Shown: one piece after another, positions 11,701 to 17,953 of the stretch
Layout: every line of letters starts with the position of its first letter
How positions within the stretch are numbered: the stretch's first letter is position 1
The notes under the pieces: model-generated
Database searches by the model: none
Told to the model about the DNA's origin: nothing
The model's input: the letters and a program-made list of their open reading frames with translations, nothing else
NCBI GenBank assembly: GCA_003222895.1
Contig: QHXI01000056.1
Coordinates: 1 to 64,000 of the forward strand
DNA length: 64,000 nucleotides
Direction: 5' to 3'
Origin: Acidobacteriota bacterium
GTDB lineage: Bacteria; Acidobacteriota; Blastocatellia; Pyrinomonadales; Pyrinomonadaceae
Position numbers and translations under genes: made by a program

Positions 11701-12165
11701 GCCATTTAGTTTGACCGTCGCACTGGAAACACGGTGAGTGGCATCGGCCTCGCCATTCTGAATGTGCAGAGTAAAAGGAGATGTAAATCCGGCAGGCAGA
11801 GAGAACTGTTCGAGATATTGATTTGGCGGCCCAGTCGTGCGATCAAAACGGCGAGGACCGAAAATCGTTGGACAGCTCGCCGATTGTGCGGGCCACACTG
11901 CCCCAATCACTTTGCCGCTGCCATTGAGAACTAAAGCATTCGCGATGACCTGACCGCGAACTTGCGCGGTTCCGCTGATTGTCGTCGTGGCGTTGTACGA
12001 GCGCAGCAAACCCGTAACCTGGCTACTTCCATTGATGTTTACTATCGAGCCAAGCACATTCACGCGCACGTCTCCCGGAGAAGTGTAACTGCCGGGTACG
12101 ACGGCGCCGCTATTAATCGTGAGATTCTGACCGACGTTAATGGCCACCAAACCTGCCGTCTGCAA
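8647..12165 (-). CDS. Giant RHS surface protein, middle segment (PKD/REJ repeats, discoidin-like)
   Basis: This is the second frame segment of the giant gene, 1,172 codons as an isolated frame. It has an Ig-like domain near residue 210-300, then five PKD/REJ-like repeats of about 90 residues each with the signature NAGPDQ.I.LP...L.G...DDGLP.GS...W..VSGPG. A lectin-like or PEP-type domain follows (around FYLEDFEDHLLNTPG), then a sixth repeat and the start of a discoidin-like domain. The last 30 or so residues (after FGPDGTNVQ) are out of frame with the family pattern. Moving one frame at about 8753 restores the expected MFSVLIGSLPNNPTPVEFVF. The first residues, MQTAGLVAINVGQ, continue the upstream segment if one base is restored near 12167. 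The true product is therefore probably a single protein, with this frame as its centre. Confidence 0.8.
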   Translation of the reverse strand: MQTAGLVAINVGQNLTINSGAVVPGSYTSPGDVRVNVLGSIVNINGSSQVTGLLRSYNATTTISGTAQVRGQVIANALVLNGSGKVIGAVWPAQSASCPTIFGPRRFDRTTGPPNQYLEQFSLPAGFTSPFTLHIQNGEADATHRVSSATVKLNGVDILSPSDLNQNVAAVDRTVNLAANNQLDVRVASDPGSYLIINICGTTPTSDTTPPVVAITSPADNSTTTVTAVTVNGMATDTGPGATGVAHVYVNNVEAAYNSAAGTWTISNVSLALGSNQISARAVDQAGNQATASITVTRQSPTNHAPTADAGPDQTLTLPQTASLHGSATDDGLPSGSTLTTTWTKVTGPGTVTFTNANALDTTASFNLAGTYVLRLTASDTALSTTDDITMTVQPQNQPPTVSAGPDQMIALPHTATLNGTVTDDGLPVGSTVTNTWSQVSGPGTVAFEDATLTDTNATFSAPGTYVLRLTATDGELSAQSEVTITVQPENHAPTVGAGQNQTVSQPNATAQLAGSASDDGLPFGSSLTVSWSMLSGPGSVVFDNPNATSTVAHFSVAGNYVLRLTATDGELSSTADVTITVTPPNQAPSVNAGADQAITLPNVANLSGTVNDDGLPLGSSVSTLWSTVSGPGTVTFAHPAVTVTTASFSAAGTYVLRLSATDTQLSSSDEAVITVTAANQAPVVNAGADQSINSCTASLQGSATDDALPAGSTLTISWSKVSGPGSVTFANASSVTTAASFSAAGSYVLRLTASDSQLSSNDDVAISLNFVSTTPAHYFDPTPYLSFQDSPFRNAALNYFYLEDFEDHLLNTPGVSADAGGVTGVIFGPGYHDSVDADDGVIDGHGGSGDSYFNINGSQGVKFTFDASVLGSLPTHAGLVWTDGAGQVYFEAFDRNGVSMGLRGPFNLPDDVYYDTTAEDRFLGAYNPDGISAIHVLNTSGGIEVDHLQYGFGSSNAAPTVNAGPDQSIFAPSTTAALNGSVTDDGLPGCTPLTISWSQVSGPAPVSFANANSAATTATFSALGTYVLRLTANDSALTSSDDVTINVTANQPPVADFALASNNGPVQLSTVSYSSYHNDGYETYHPKQLLDTNTGSYWQTSSGQVSNQFAVFRPTNGQAALIDRVRLQNVFGPDGTNVQCAHRLAAKQSNARRVCFPGRTGNRALHQAGSR
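8749..8760 (-). other. Apparent +1 frameshift site in giant RHS gene
   Basis: On the minus strand the sequence reads GGGACCAATGTTC. Removing one A of the AA (plus-strand T8753/T8754) makes FGPDGTMFSVLIGS continuous. Without that change the upstream frame runs to a stop at 8647 with non-homologous residues. No slippery heptamer or long homopolymer is seen, so programmed frameshifting is not favoured. Confidence 0.6.
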
Positions 12166-13016
12166 ATTGCGCTTCCGTCGAGATTGAAGGTGTTTGAAAA
12201 ATTATAGGTTCCGGCCGTGAAGTTCAGTTGACTGTTTCCGTTTACTGTGAACGTTCCGTAGTTTCCCGGCGGGACGTCTATGGTGATGTGCGAACTGGTC
12301 ACGTTCAGGTCGCGCACTGTCTGCCAATTACCGATGTTGGCGACGCCCGATTGCGAAGATACCGAGACAGTCCGTGTGCCAGCCGGAGACGGAACAGAAT
12401 TAGGAAAGTCTGCCGGCAATTGAATAGCATCAACGTGCGTATGGATCTTGCCAGGCAGGTTGACTCCGCCGCTCAACGTCAGCGTGTAATTCGTCGGCGT
12501 TGCCGATCCTTCATCGGCAACAGCGCCTCCGTACTGCGAGCCGCCGCTCGACGTGATCGTGGGCAACCCGGGCAAGAATAAATCGGATGTAATCTGAGTA
12601 TTGCCGTTGATGGTAAACGACTCAGGCAACAGCATCCGTAATGTCCCGTCAATGCGTCCGCTGTTCAGAGTCGGTTTGTGACGCGTGACGACCGCGTCGG
12701 TGATGGTCGCGGGCAAAACATCACCTCCGCTGAGGATTGGTGGAAGCGTCTCGCTTACAAACCCGTCCACGCTCGCCTTAGCGAACCTTTCGGCCCCGTT
12801 CTCCGAAGCCTGCTTCTCCCGTGGAGGCTTTGAAGGGTTGGCCGGTCTGGCCGTAGCAACGCGGGGGACCAATTGCAAAAGCAGCGCATAAGCCAAGAGC
12901 AGTGAAAGTAACTGGCGTGAGATTGATCTCCAGCTCACTCTCGGCGTGTCAAGGTGTGCTCTCTGTACAAGACGACTAAGAAGTGCGAAAAGACGCACGG
13001 GGGCAAGGGGATTCAT
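12060..13016 (-). CDS. Giant RHS surface protein, N-terminal segment with signal peptide
   Basis: This is the true 5' end of the giant gene. ATG at 13016 is preceded by AGAAGGA about 9 bases upstream. Residues 30-57 form a long signal peptide or export segment with a Leu-rich core (QLLSLLLAYALLLQLVP) ending near ATA. The rest is beta-rich, with a right-handed-helix-like style around the repeated motif GNSQLNFTAGTYNFSN. The reading frame derails at DGSAICRRQ: adding one base there gives DGSANLQTAGLVAINVG, which flows into the next segment. As it stands the frame stops at 12060, overlapping the next segment by 106 bases. Whether the break is a real mutation or a sequencing error cannot be decided from the sequence. 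Confidence 0.75.
   Translation of the reverse strand: MNPLAPVRLFALLSRLVQRAHLDTPRVSWRSISRQLLSLLLAYALLLQLVPRVATARPANPSKPPREKQASENGAERFAKASVDGFVSETLPPILSGGDVLPATITDAVVTRHKPTLNSGRIDGTLRMLLPESFTINGNTQITSDLFLPGLPTITSSGGSQYGGAVADEGSATPTNYTLTLSGGVNLPGKIHTHVDAIQLPADFPNSVPSPAGTRTVSVSSQSGVANIGNWQTVRDLNVTSSHITIDVPPGNYGTFTVNGNSQLNFTAGTYNFSNTFNLDGSAICRRQVWWPLTSVRISRLIAAPSYPAVTLLRETCA
12161..12172 (-). other. Apparent -1 frameshift site in giant RHS gene
   Basis: On the minus strand the sequence reads GCGCAATTTGCAG. Adding one A (to GCAAATTTG) joins GTYNFSNTFNLDGSA to NLQTAGLVAINVG in one frame. The two indels in this gene have opposite sign, so the frame used before 12167 is the same as that used after 8753. 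Confidence 0.6.
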
Positions 13017-13680
13017 GATCTTGGTCCTTCTATCTACGTTGAGGGTCGCAAGGACTTACCTGGGGCCGGGCTACGATGGTAAGAAGGTGCGTGGCCCATG
13101 ACTCGAACTAATCAATTCTTAGAGCTTGCCAGAACTGATTTTCCCAAATGTGTTGGATACGAAGTCGGGAAGCCGTGCATATCCTTGTCGAGACTTCAGG
13201 ATCAGATCCGAAAAAAGGCCAAGCTCCAAAATGCTAGAACTGCGCGGCGGACTCTATGGGACTTAAGGCGGTTATGTCAATAGCAATTTTTCTTCGATGC
13301 TTTTCTTCGATGGCCTACAATGCTTTCGGCTGGTCATTCGCCGAGGGAATGTCCGATGTATCTCTAATCACTCGCGCTTGTTCTAGTAGAGCGAAACAGC
13401 CTAAATATCGATAGCTCTCACTATTGTTAATTGCTTTACGTGCGGGCACGCGCACGTAACTCCAAAACAACTCAACAGGCTGCGTGCTCGAGCGGAGAAC
13501 GTGGAGGTTTTACTCCCAAGTACTTGCGAATCGCACTTACGTATATCAAAAATGATGAACTTTTCGAGAATTCTGTTTGCTCGGAACCACTTCGGAAAGT
13601 AAAAGCTTACAACAAAACTCGATCTAGCGGTTTGTCAAAAATCGGCTGAAGCTTCTAAGTTATTGAGCAATTAGGAAAGT
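13017..13680. other. Intergenic region upstream of the giant RHS gene; no gene seen
   Basis: This is 664 bases of somewhat AT-richer sequence between the divergent giant gene start and a tRNA. Two short plus-strand open frames (13098-13283 and 13431-13649) have no family signature, no good ribosome-binding site and no neighbours in an operon. I treat them as chance frames. The region should hold the promoter of the giant gene, but I cannot point to a convincing -35/-10 pair. Confidence 0.6.
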
Positions 13681-13757
13681 TGGTAGCGGGGGGCGGGATC
13701 GAACCGCCGACCTTGGGGTTATGAATCCCACGCTCTAACCATCTGAGCTACCCCGCC
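13681..13757 (-). tRNA. tRNA-Met (anticodon CAT)
   Basis: The minus strand folds as a full 77-nt cloverleaf. The acceptor stem is GGCGGGG/CCCCGCT with a G-U closing pair, the D arm is GCTC-AGATGGTTA-GAGC, the anticodon loop is TTCATAA, the T arm is GGCGG-TTCGATC-CCGCC, the discriminator is A, and CCA is encoded. The anticodon stem has an A31-C39 mismatch. It lacks the initiator pattern of three consecutive G-C pairs next to the loop, so an elongator Met tRNA is favoured. A lysidine-modified Ile tRNA with the same CAT anticodon is the alternative. Confidence 0.93.
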
Positions 13758-13770
13758 AAACGAAATGCCA

Positions 13771-13803
13771 GTTTAAGGTTTCAAGTTTCAAGTCTCAAGT
13801 TCG
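13771..13803. repeat. Short 7-bp-period repeat (GTTTCAA type)
   Basis: Four degenerate 7-bp units (variants of AGTTTCA) lie between the tRNA and the end of the MerR-TPR gene. The same word family recurs at 27743-27812. Confidence 0.6.
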
Positions 13804-13833
13804 CTCGCCATAACTAGAAACTCTAAGCCGCCA

Positions 13834-14634
13834 CTAGTTCGGTCGTCCGGTATCCATCGCCTTCAGAAGCTGATCGACGAGTTCGATCTCTTCATCGCCG
13901 GGCTCGAGGTCCTTGTATTTGTTGAGAGCCTGCCGCGCGCCTTCGACGTTATTCAGCCGATGGTAAACGAGCGCGAGATTGTAGAAGACCAGCGAAAAAT
14001 TCGGTTCGATCTGAATCGCGGCTTCGTAATGCAGACGCGCCAGCGGAAAATCGCCGGCATCGTAGTAGAGATTCGCGAGGTTGTAATGCGCTTCGACGTG
14101 TCGTGGATCGTTCTTCAGCGATTGCGCAAAGTTCTCGAGCGCGCCCACCATATTGCCGCGATCCAATTCGATGATCCCGAGGTTGCAATAAGCCTCAGCG
14201 ATGTTGTCGCCTTCGGTGATTGCCTGCTCGTAAAATTCGGCAGCGGTCATATCGCCCTGCTCGTGCAAAACGAGCGCTTCTTCAAACGGCGTCAACAACC
14301 GCGAGACTTGCACCTTGCCGGTTTCCTGACGGAACAAACTCATCTGACCTTGCAGCTCGGCTTCGATTTGTTTGATCGTGAGGCCTTGCGCGCGCATCTC
14401 GCGCACGCGCCGAAACAAAGTCAGCGCCTGAAAATCGTAAGTGTAATCTCCGGTTTCTCCGACGGGCGCGCCGTAAATAATTCCCGCTTCGGTCCAGCGC
14501 CGGATCGTCCGATCGCTCAAACCAAACATCTGTTTGATTTCGCGAATCGAGTAACTTGATTTGACGCGTTGATAATCCGCCTTGGCTGGAACAGGGGATG
14601 GAAACGAGAGGATCTTGCGAATCTTTTCGGTCAT
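13834..14634 (-). CDS. MerR-family DNA-binding protein fused to TPR repeats
   Basis: The protein has 266 residues. Residues 28-95 form a MerR-type winged helix (SIREIKQMFGLSDRTIRRW, then the wing and YDFQALTLFRRVREMRAQG). Residues 115-255 form about four tetratricopeptide repeats (for example AEAYCNLGIIELDRGNMVGA and VEAHYNLANLYYDAGDFPLA). MerR proteins bind promoter DNA as dimers and usually carry a small-molecule effector domain. Here a TPR protein-interaction region takes its place, so the signal is probably a partner protein; that is inference. The start is the first ATG, close to the first helix. The gene appears to be monocistronic. The C-terminus after the last TPR is short. Confidence 0.85.
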   Translation of the reverse strand: MTEKIRKILSFPSPVPAKADYQRVKSSYSIREIKQMFGLSDRTIRRWTEAGIIYGAPVGETGDYTYDFQALTLFRRVREMRAQGLTIKQIEAELQGQMSLFRQETGKVQVSRLLTPFEEALVLHEQGDMTAAEFYEQAITEGDNIAEAYCNLGIIELDRGNMVGALENFAQSLKNDPRHVEAHYNLANLYYDAGDFPLARLHYEAAIQIEPNFSLVFYNLALVYHRLNNVEGARQALNKYKDLEPGDEEIELVDQLLKAMDTGRPN

Positions 14635-14699
14635 GCGCGGGCTGATAGCCTACCACGAAAATCACGCCGAAGTGGCAAGATTTTTTAGATAAAACAGCG

Positions 14700-14808
14700 G
14701 TGAGAGGTTCTCGCGGGAGCGCGGCCATCCTTGTCCGAATGAGTGCGAAGCACGAAAACTGTCGAGCCCCGCGGCGCTTTGCGGACAAGGATGCCCGCCC
14801 ACCGATCA
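14700..14808. repeat. Dispersed inverted-repeat element (catccttgtccg type)
   Basis: The arm CATCCTTGTCCG near 14726 is matched by CGGACAAGGATG near 14782. The interior carries GAGTGCGAAGCACG, itself palindromic. It sits in the leader between two minus-strand genes. A related GCATCCTGC-type element lies at 44082-44184. Confidence 0.6.
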
Positions 14809-14816
14809 CTCCCGCT

Positions 14817-14939
14817 TCAGCACTTCACATGACCAAGCAAAATATAAATGATGATGAAGATAATGATTGTCGAGAGACAGCCGCCGCCCCATTTCCAGGC
14901 AGCCGCGCCCGCCAGACATCCGCGCAATGGACCTTCCAT
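14817..14939 (-). CDS. Small membrane peptide, Gly/Cys-rich (40 aa)
   Basis: The frame has 40 codons, with ATG at 14939 preceded by a near-perfect Shine-Dalgarno (AGGAGG, 6 bases upstream). The N-terminal half is Gly/Ala/Trp-rich with two cysteines (GCLAGAAAWKWGGGC). The C-terminal half is one hydrophobic helix (LSTIIIFIIIYILLG) ending in HVKC. I do not recognise the family. The strong ribosome-binding site, hydrophobic helix and clean ends argue that it is a real gene. It stands alone between the isochorismatase-like gene and the MerR-TPR gene, on the same strand as both. A role in the membrane is the only safe inference. Confidence 0.6.
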   Translation of the reverse strand: MEGPLRGCLAGAAAWKWGGGCLSTIIIFIIIYILLGHVKC

Positions 14940-15085
14940 GTTTTCCTCCTGAGATTTGTAATCGAACGTTATTTGCTCGCGCCTAATTACGAAACGCGGC
15001 GCGCTGCATCCTTACCGAACAAATTGTTTTGCTTAGATACGCTGCATGAGCAATCACGATGCCATTACAGTTAGTTAACGAGTGG

Positions 15086-15685
15086 TCATCGATACGTGGC
15101 TAATTTCAAGTCAATTACATTCGCCGGTCGCGTACCGGCTTCCAACACGCGCTCCATATAATTCAGAATGCGTTCGTTTTCTCGAGCATCTTGCGACACG
15201 ACGCAGTCAGTTGGAACAATCAGATGATAGTCCCGCAAGTGCGCGCCGATCGCCGTGAACAGCACGCAGATGTCACCGGTGAATCCGGTCAAGATCAAGG
15301 TCTTCGCGCCCAGATGTTTTAGCAACAGGTCCAGCGTCGTCGAGTAGAACCCGGACTGTTTTGGTTTCAGCACGAGGTAATCTTCGTCGCGCGGCTTGAG
15401 CAGTTCCACGATCGGGCGTCCACGCGTGTCGTCATCGATGCAGTGCGAAACGAGGGTGCGGAAATCAGATCGCCACTTGCCGAAATTGTCGTTGATGTAG
15501 ATTGCGGGAATGCCTACTTTGTCAGTTCGTTTTTTCAGTAAGGCGATCGTCTTTGCGGCGGGCAGGGCATGTTTGAAGAGAGTTTCAGCTGCTTCAAATT
15601 CGAAATCATTAATTACATCGATGAGCAGCAGCGCAATGGTTGATTTGTCGGGCGCGTTGCCGTGTAGATCGGGGTGCTTGTTCAT
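15086..15685 (-). CDS. Isochorismatase-like cysteine hydrolase
   Basis: The 199-residue protein matches the cysteine hydrolase (isochorismatase/nicotinamidase) fold. The catalytic Asp is in LLLIDVINDF (near residue 20), the Lys in LKPKQSGFYST (near 106) and the nucleophilic Cys in LTGFTGDICVLFT (near 140). Members hydrolyse amides or vinyl ethers; the substrate cannot be read here. I place the start at ATG 15685, because the 34 codons upstream in the same frame are encoded by a dispersed repeat. No clear ribosome-binding site precedes this ATG, so the start is moderately sure. Nothing suggests an operon. Confidence 0.85.
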   Translation of the reverse strand: MNKHPDLHGNAPDKSTIALLLIDVINDFEFEAAETLFKHALPAAKTIALLKKRTDKVGIPAIYINDNFGKWRSDFRTLVSHCIDDDTRGRPIVELLKPRDEDYLVLKPKQSGFYSTTLDLLLKHLGAKTLILTGFTGDICVLFTAIGAHLRDYHLIVPTDCVVSQDARENERILNYMERVLEAGTRPANVIDLKLATYR

Positions 15686-15694
15686 CGTAAACGT

Positions 15695-15783
15695 ATCAGA
15701 AGCCCGCGCATCAGCAAGGGCACTCGGCGATTGAGTGGGTCTGACAAGTGAGGGGCCCTGTCTCACGGTCGGGCTTCTGACAC
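15695..15783. repeat. Dispersed inverted repeat (TCAGAAGCCCG type)
   Basis: TCAGAAGCCCG near 15695 is matched by CGGGCTTCTGA near 15769. The word TCAGAAGCCCGC plus AGCAAGGGC recurs near 46693-46722, at the edge of the cyclic-nucleotide/ferredoxin gene. It would encode spurious N-terminal extensions in both places. Confidence 0.6.
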
Positions 15784-15836
15784 TCAAGCCGCCGCACTAC
15801 AGTGCAACGCGGGCAACGCCCACCGCTAAACTACTG

Positions 15837-16364
15837 CTACTGATAAGGTGTCTTGCCTTTATTCTTTATGCCGGGTGTGTTTGCGTTCGCGGATTTGTTT
15901 CCGTTCGTGTTCGCCGCTTTTGCCGGCACGACCTTCAGTTGATTAGTCACCTTCTTCACGCCGTCAGTTTCTTTGGCGACGCGTTCAGCTTCGGCTTTGG
16001 CTGCCGCGGTATCGACGTCTCCACGCAACGTTACCGCGCCATCGACTACGTCAACATTGATCTTTCTCTCAGGCGTCTTGGTATCGCCGATTAGTTTTGC
16101 GACGAGCTTGGTATGAATCCAGGCATCTTCCAATGATTGCCCGATTGTCTCTTTGTTCGCTTTAGCTTTCTCGCGTTCTTCGCGTGCTTGTTCTTCGGTG
16201 TACTTCGGCGTTGGTGTCGCCGCCGGCGAAGCTTGACTCATCCTGCCGATGTTGCTATTCGCATTCGCGTTCGCGCCGGCATTCATGTTCGATTCGGCAT
16301 TATTGCAAGCCACTAGTGCGGCGCCGAACAGAACGATCGCGGCTAACAACAGATCTTTTTTCAT
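15837..16364 (-). CDS. BON-domain lipoprotein
   Basis: The protein has 175 residues. It starts with a lipoprotein signal peptide (MKKDLLLAAIVLFGAALVAC, lipobox LVAC, Cys20), followed by an Asn/Ala-rich linker. A charged helix comes next, then a BON domain (DAWIHTKLVAKLIGD to VTLRGDVDTAAAKAEAERVAK and VTNQLKVV). BON domains are found in envelope proteins such as OsmY and are linked to osmotic or membrane stress. The start at 16364 has GGGAGAAG in front, better than the upstream ATG at 16418. It lies just downstream of CsbD and an Lmo0937-like peptide, genes that often keep company in stress clusters. Confidence 0.9.
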   Translation of the reverse strand: MKKDLLLAAIVLFGAALVACNNAESNMNAGANANANSNIGRMSQASPAATPTPKYTEEQAREEREKAKANKETIGQSLEDAWIHTKLVAKLIGDTKTPERKINVDVVDGAVTLRGDVDTAAAKAEAERVAKETDGVKKVTNQLKVVPAKAANTNGNKSANANTPGIKNKGKTPYQ

Positions 16365-16395
16365 CGTGTCGCTTCTCCCTTTTGAAACCCACGCC

Positions 16396-16434
16396 ACAAA
16401 AAGAATCGCCAGCTTCACCGTTAGCTGGCGATCT
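16396..16434 (-). terminator. Intrinsic terminator overlapping the csbD-like stop codon
   Basis: ATCGCCAGCT (16405-16414) pairs perfectly with AGCTGGCGAT (16423-16432) across an 8-nt loop. On the minus strand a TTCTTTTTG tract follows. The stop codon of the CsbD gene lies at the loop/stem border. A T-tract on the plus side could make it bidirectional. Confidence 0.75.
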
Positions 16435-16627
16435 TTTTGCCCACTTCTTTCACGGCATCGCCGACTTTACGCCGGGTCTTTCCCACCGTCTCTTGCAGCT
16501 TTCCTTCTGCCCGTTCCTGTCGGCCTTTCGCTTCCAGGTTTTGGTCATTGGCCAACTTACCAAGTTTAGCTTCAGCTGCGCCTTTTACTTGCTTACCTTT
16601 GCCCTTTATCTCATCTTCGTAACGCAT
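16421..16627 (-). CDS. CsbD-family stress protein
   Basis: This is a 68-residue, highly charged, helical protein of the CsbD family (starting MRYEDEIKGKGKQVKGAAEAKLGKL, with the typical LEAKGRQERAEGKLQE pattern). CsbD proteins are general-stress proteins of unknown mechanism. The start has GGGGGAGG 4-5 bases upstream. It ends in an intrinsic terminator and is followed by the BON lipoprotein gene. Confidence 0.92.
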   Translation of the reverse strand: MRYEDEIKGKGKQVKGAAEAKLGKLANDQNLEAKGRQERAEGKLQETVGKTRRKVGDAVKEVGKKIAS

Positions 16628-16672
16628 AGCCTCCCCCTTGTTAGTTCGCTCCGTCGGGACAAAGATTCGACG

Positions 16673-16822
16673 CTACACCACTGCCCGTCGACCGGTAATC
16701 AATTGAATAATCAACACGGCCAGGGCCACGACTAAGAGCAGATGTATTAAGTTGCCGCCGATACCACCAATCAAACCAAGTAACCACAAGACCAGCAGCA
16801 CCAACAGAATTGTCCACAACAT
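16673..16822 (-). CDS. Lmo0937/DUF5670-like small membrane protein (49 aa)
   Basis: The frame has 49 codons, too short for most gene callers. It starts at ATG 16822, preceded by AAGGACG. Two hydrophobic helices (WTILLVLLVLWLLGLIGGIG and LIHLLLVVALAVLIIQLI) are joined by a Gly-rich turn, and the tail is basic (TGRRAVV). This matches the Lmo0937-family pattern, in which the turn is followed by N-x-I-H. Such peptides commonly sit beside CsbD and BON genes, as here. Confidence 0.85.
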   Translation of the reverse strand: MLWTILLVLLVLWLLGLIGGIGGNLIHLLLVVALAVLIIQLITGRRAVV

Positions 16823-16928
16823 AAATTTGACCGTCCTTTCTTAGAACACTGTGACCAGACTATGGGGTTATCGTGCAACGACCATGCCGCATAATTATCA
16901 GCAAAAGCTTGCGTGTAATCGGTTGTTT

Positions 16929-17076
16929 AGAGATTAGAGATTAGTCATGAAGAACCTGCGAACTTCGCCAAATAATTTTCCAGGAAGGTTCGAGGAAACT
17001 CCTACGTTTGAGGGTTAGACCATGCTTACGCTTTGCGTCTAACTCTAATCTCTAATCTCTAATCTCTAGTCTCTCC
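16929..17076. repeat. Inverted pair of 7-bp tandem repeats (AGAGATT / CTCTAAT)
   Basis: Two AGAGATT units at 16929-16944 face about five CTCTAAT-type units at 17043-17076. The right array overlaps the 3' end of the yihY-like gene and supplies its last codons and stop. Confidence 0.8.
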
Positions 17077-17937
17077 CGCTTCAAACTCACAATTGATTTC
17101 TCCGCCGATCAGGATCGCGGCGCCGGTGAGATAAAACCAAAGCATCATGATGATCAGCGCGCCCAGCGATCCGTACGTCGCGCTGTAAGAATTGAAGAAG
17201 TGGAGATACAAACGAAACAGAAGCGACACCAAGAGCCATAAAACGAGCGCGATGAGCACGCCCGGTGAAAACCATCTCCGTCGATAATCCGAATTGGGCA
17301 AGCCTTTGCCTTTTCGTTTCGCGCTCACGTTTGGCACGAACCGATAAATCATATCGAATGCGATAAAGACGAACCCGAGCGCGATGGGCCATTGCAGTAT
17401 GCGCCAAATGACGGCGAACGCGCGGCCTTCGTGAATCAACGCAGCGATCGCGATACCAAAGTGCCCGCCATACAGAACGATCAATAACGCCGAGACGATG
17501 AGCAGCGATAACCCAATCGTCATCGCGATCGAGAGCAAACGCACTTTCCACCAGGGACGCGTCTCGGCCACGTCGTAAGCAGCGTTCAAGGCTTGGGCCA
17601 AAGCGTTCACTCCGCTCGAGGCAGCCCACAGCGCGAACAGGAGGCCGAACGATAACTTTGCCGAGCCGCGCGCTTTCGTAACTTCAGCCAGCGTCGCAAT
17701 CACGAGTTGCAAAGCCGCCGGCGGCATCACGTTACCGAGATAGGAAATAAGTTTGTGCTGTAGACGAGATCCCGCGCCGTTGAAATAGCCAAACAGCGTG
17801 ATGAGAAAAATCAGCAGCGGAAAAAGCGCGAGCAGAAAGAAGTATGAGAGTTGCGCGGCGCGACCGAGGACTTGATCTTGCTCAGTGCGGTTCCAAACTC
17901 GAATCCAGAAATCTTTCGAAAGCAATCGCTGGAACAC
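17059..17937 (-). CDS. YihY/BrkB-family inner membrane protein
   Basis: The 292-residue protein has six predicted membrane helices and the family hallmarks RAAQLSYFFLLALFPLLIF near residue 26 and YGSLGALIIMMLWFYLTG near 259. The family was once called ribonuclease BN, but that assignment was withdrawn; its molecular role is uncertain. It follows lepB by 16 bases, probably as the last gene of the TPR-rnc-lepB-yihY operon. The final residues GETRD and the stop are encoded by a 7-bp repeat array, so the original C-terminus may have been replaced. Confidence 0.9.
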   Translation of the reverse strand: MFQRLLSKDFWIRVWNRTEQDQVLGRAAQLSYFFLLALFPLLIFLITLFGYFNGAGSRLQHKLISYLGNVMPPAALQLVIATLAEVTKARGSAKLSFGLLFALWAASSGVNALAQALNAAYDVAETRPWWKVRLLSIAMTIGLSLLIVSALLIVLYGGHFGIAIAALIHEGRAFAVIWRILQWPIALGFVFIAFDMIYRFVPNVSAKRKGKGLPNSDYRRRWFSPGVLIALVLWLLVSLLFRLYLHFFNSYSATYGSLGALIIMMLWFYLTGAAILIGGEINCEFEAGETRD

Positions 17938-17953
17938 GCGCGGGTCCTCGCAA

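Noticed and set aside
13098-13649. Two plus-strand open frames upstream of the tRNA
   Set aside because: No domain, no ribosome-binding site and no conservation clue; the composition looks like non-coding sequence.
14282-14809. 175-codon minus-strand frame overlapping the MerR-TPR gene
   Set aside because: The 5' part is encoded by a dispersed repeat and the rest is out of frame with the clear MerR-TPR gene.
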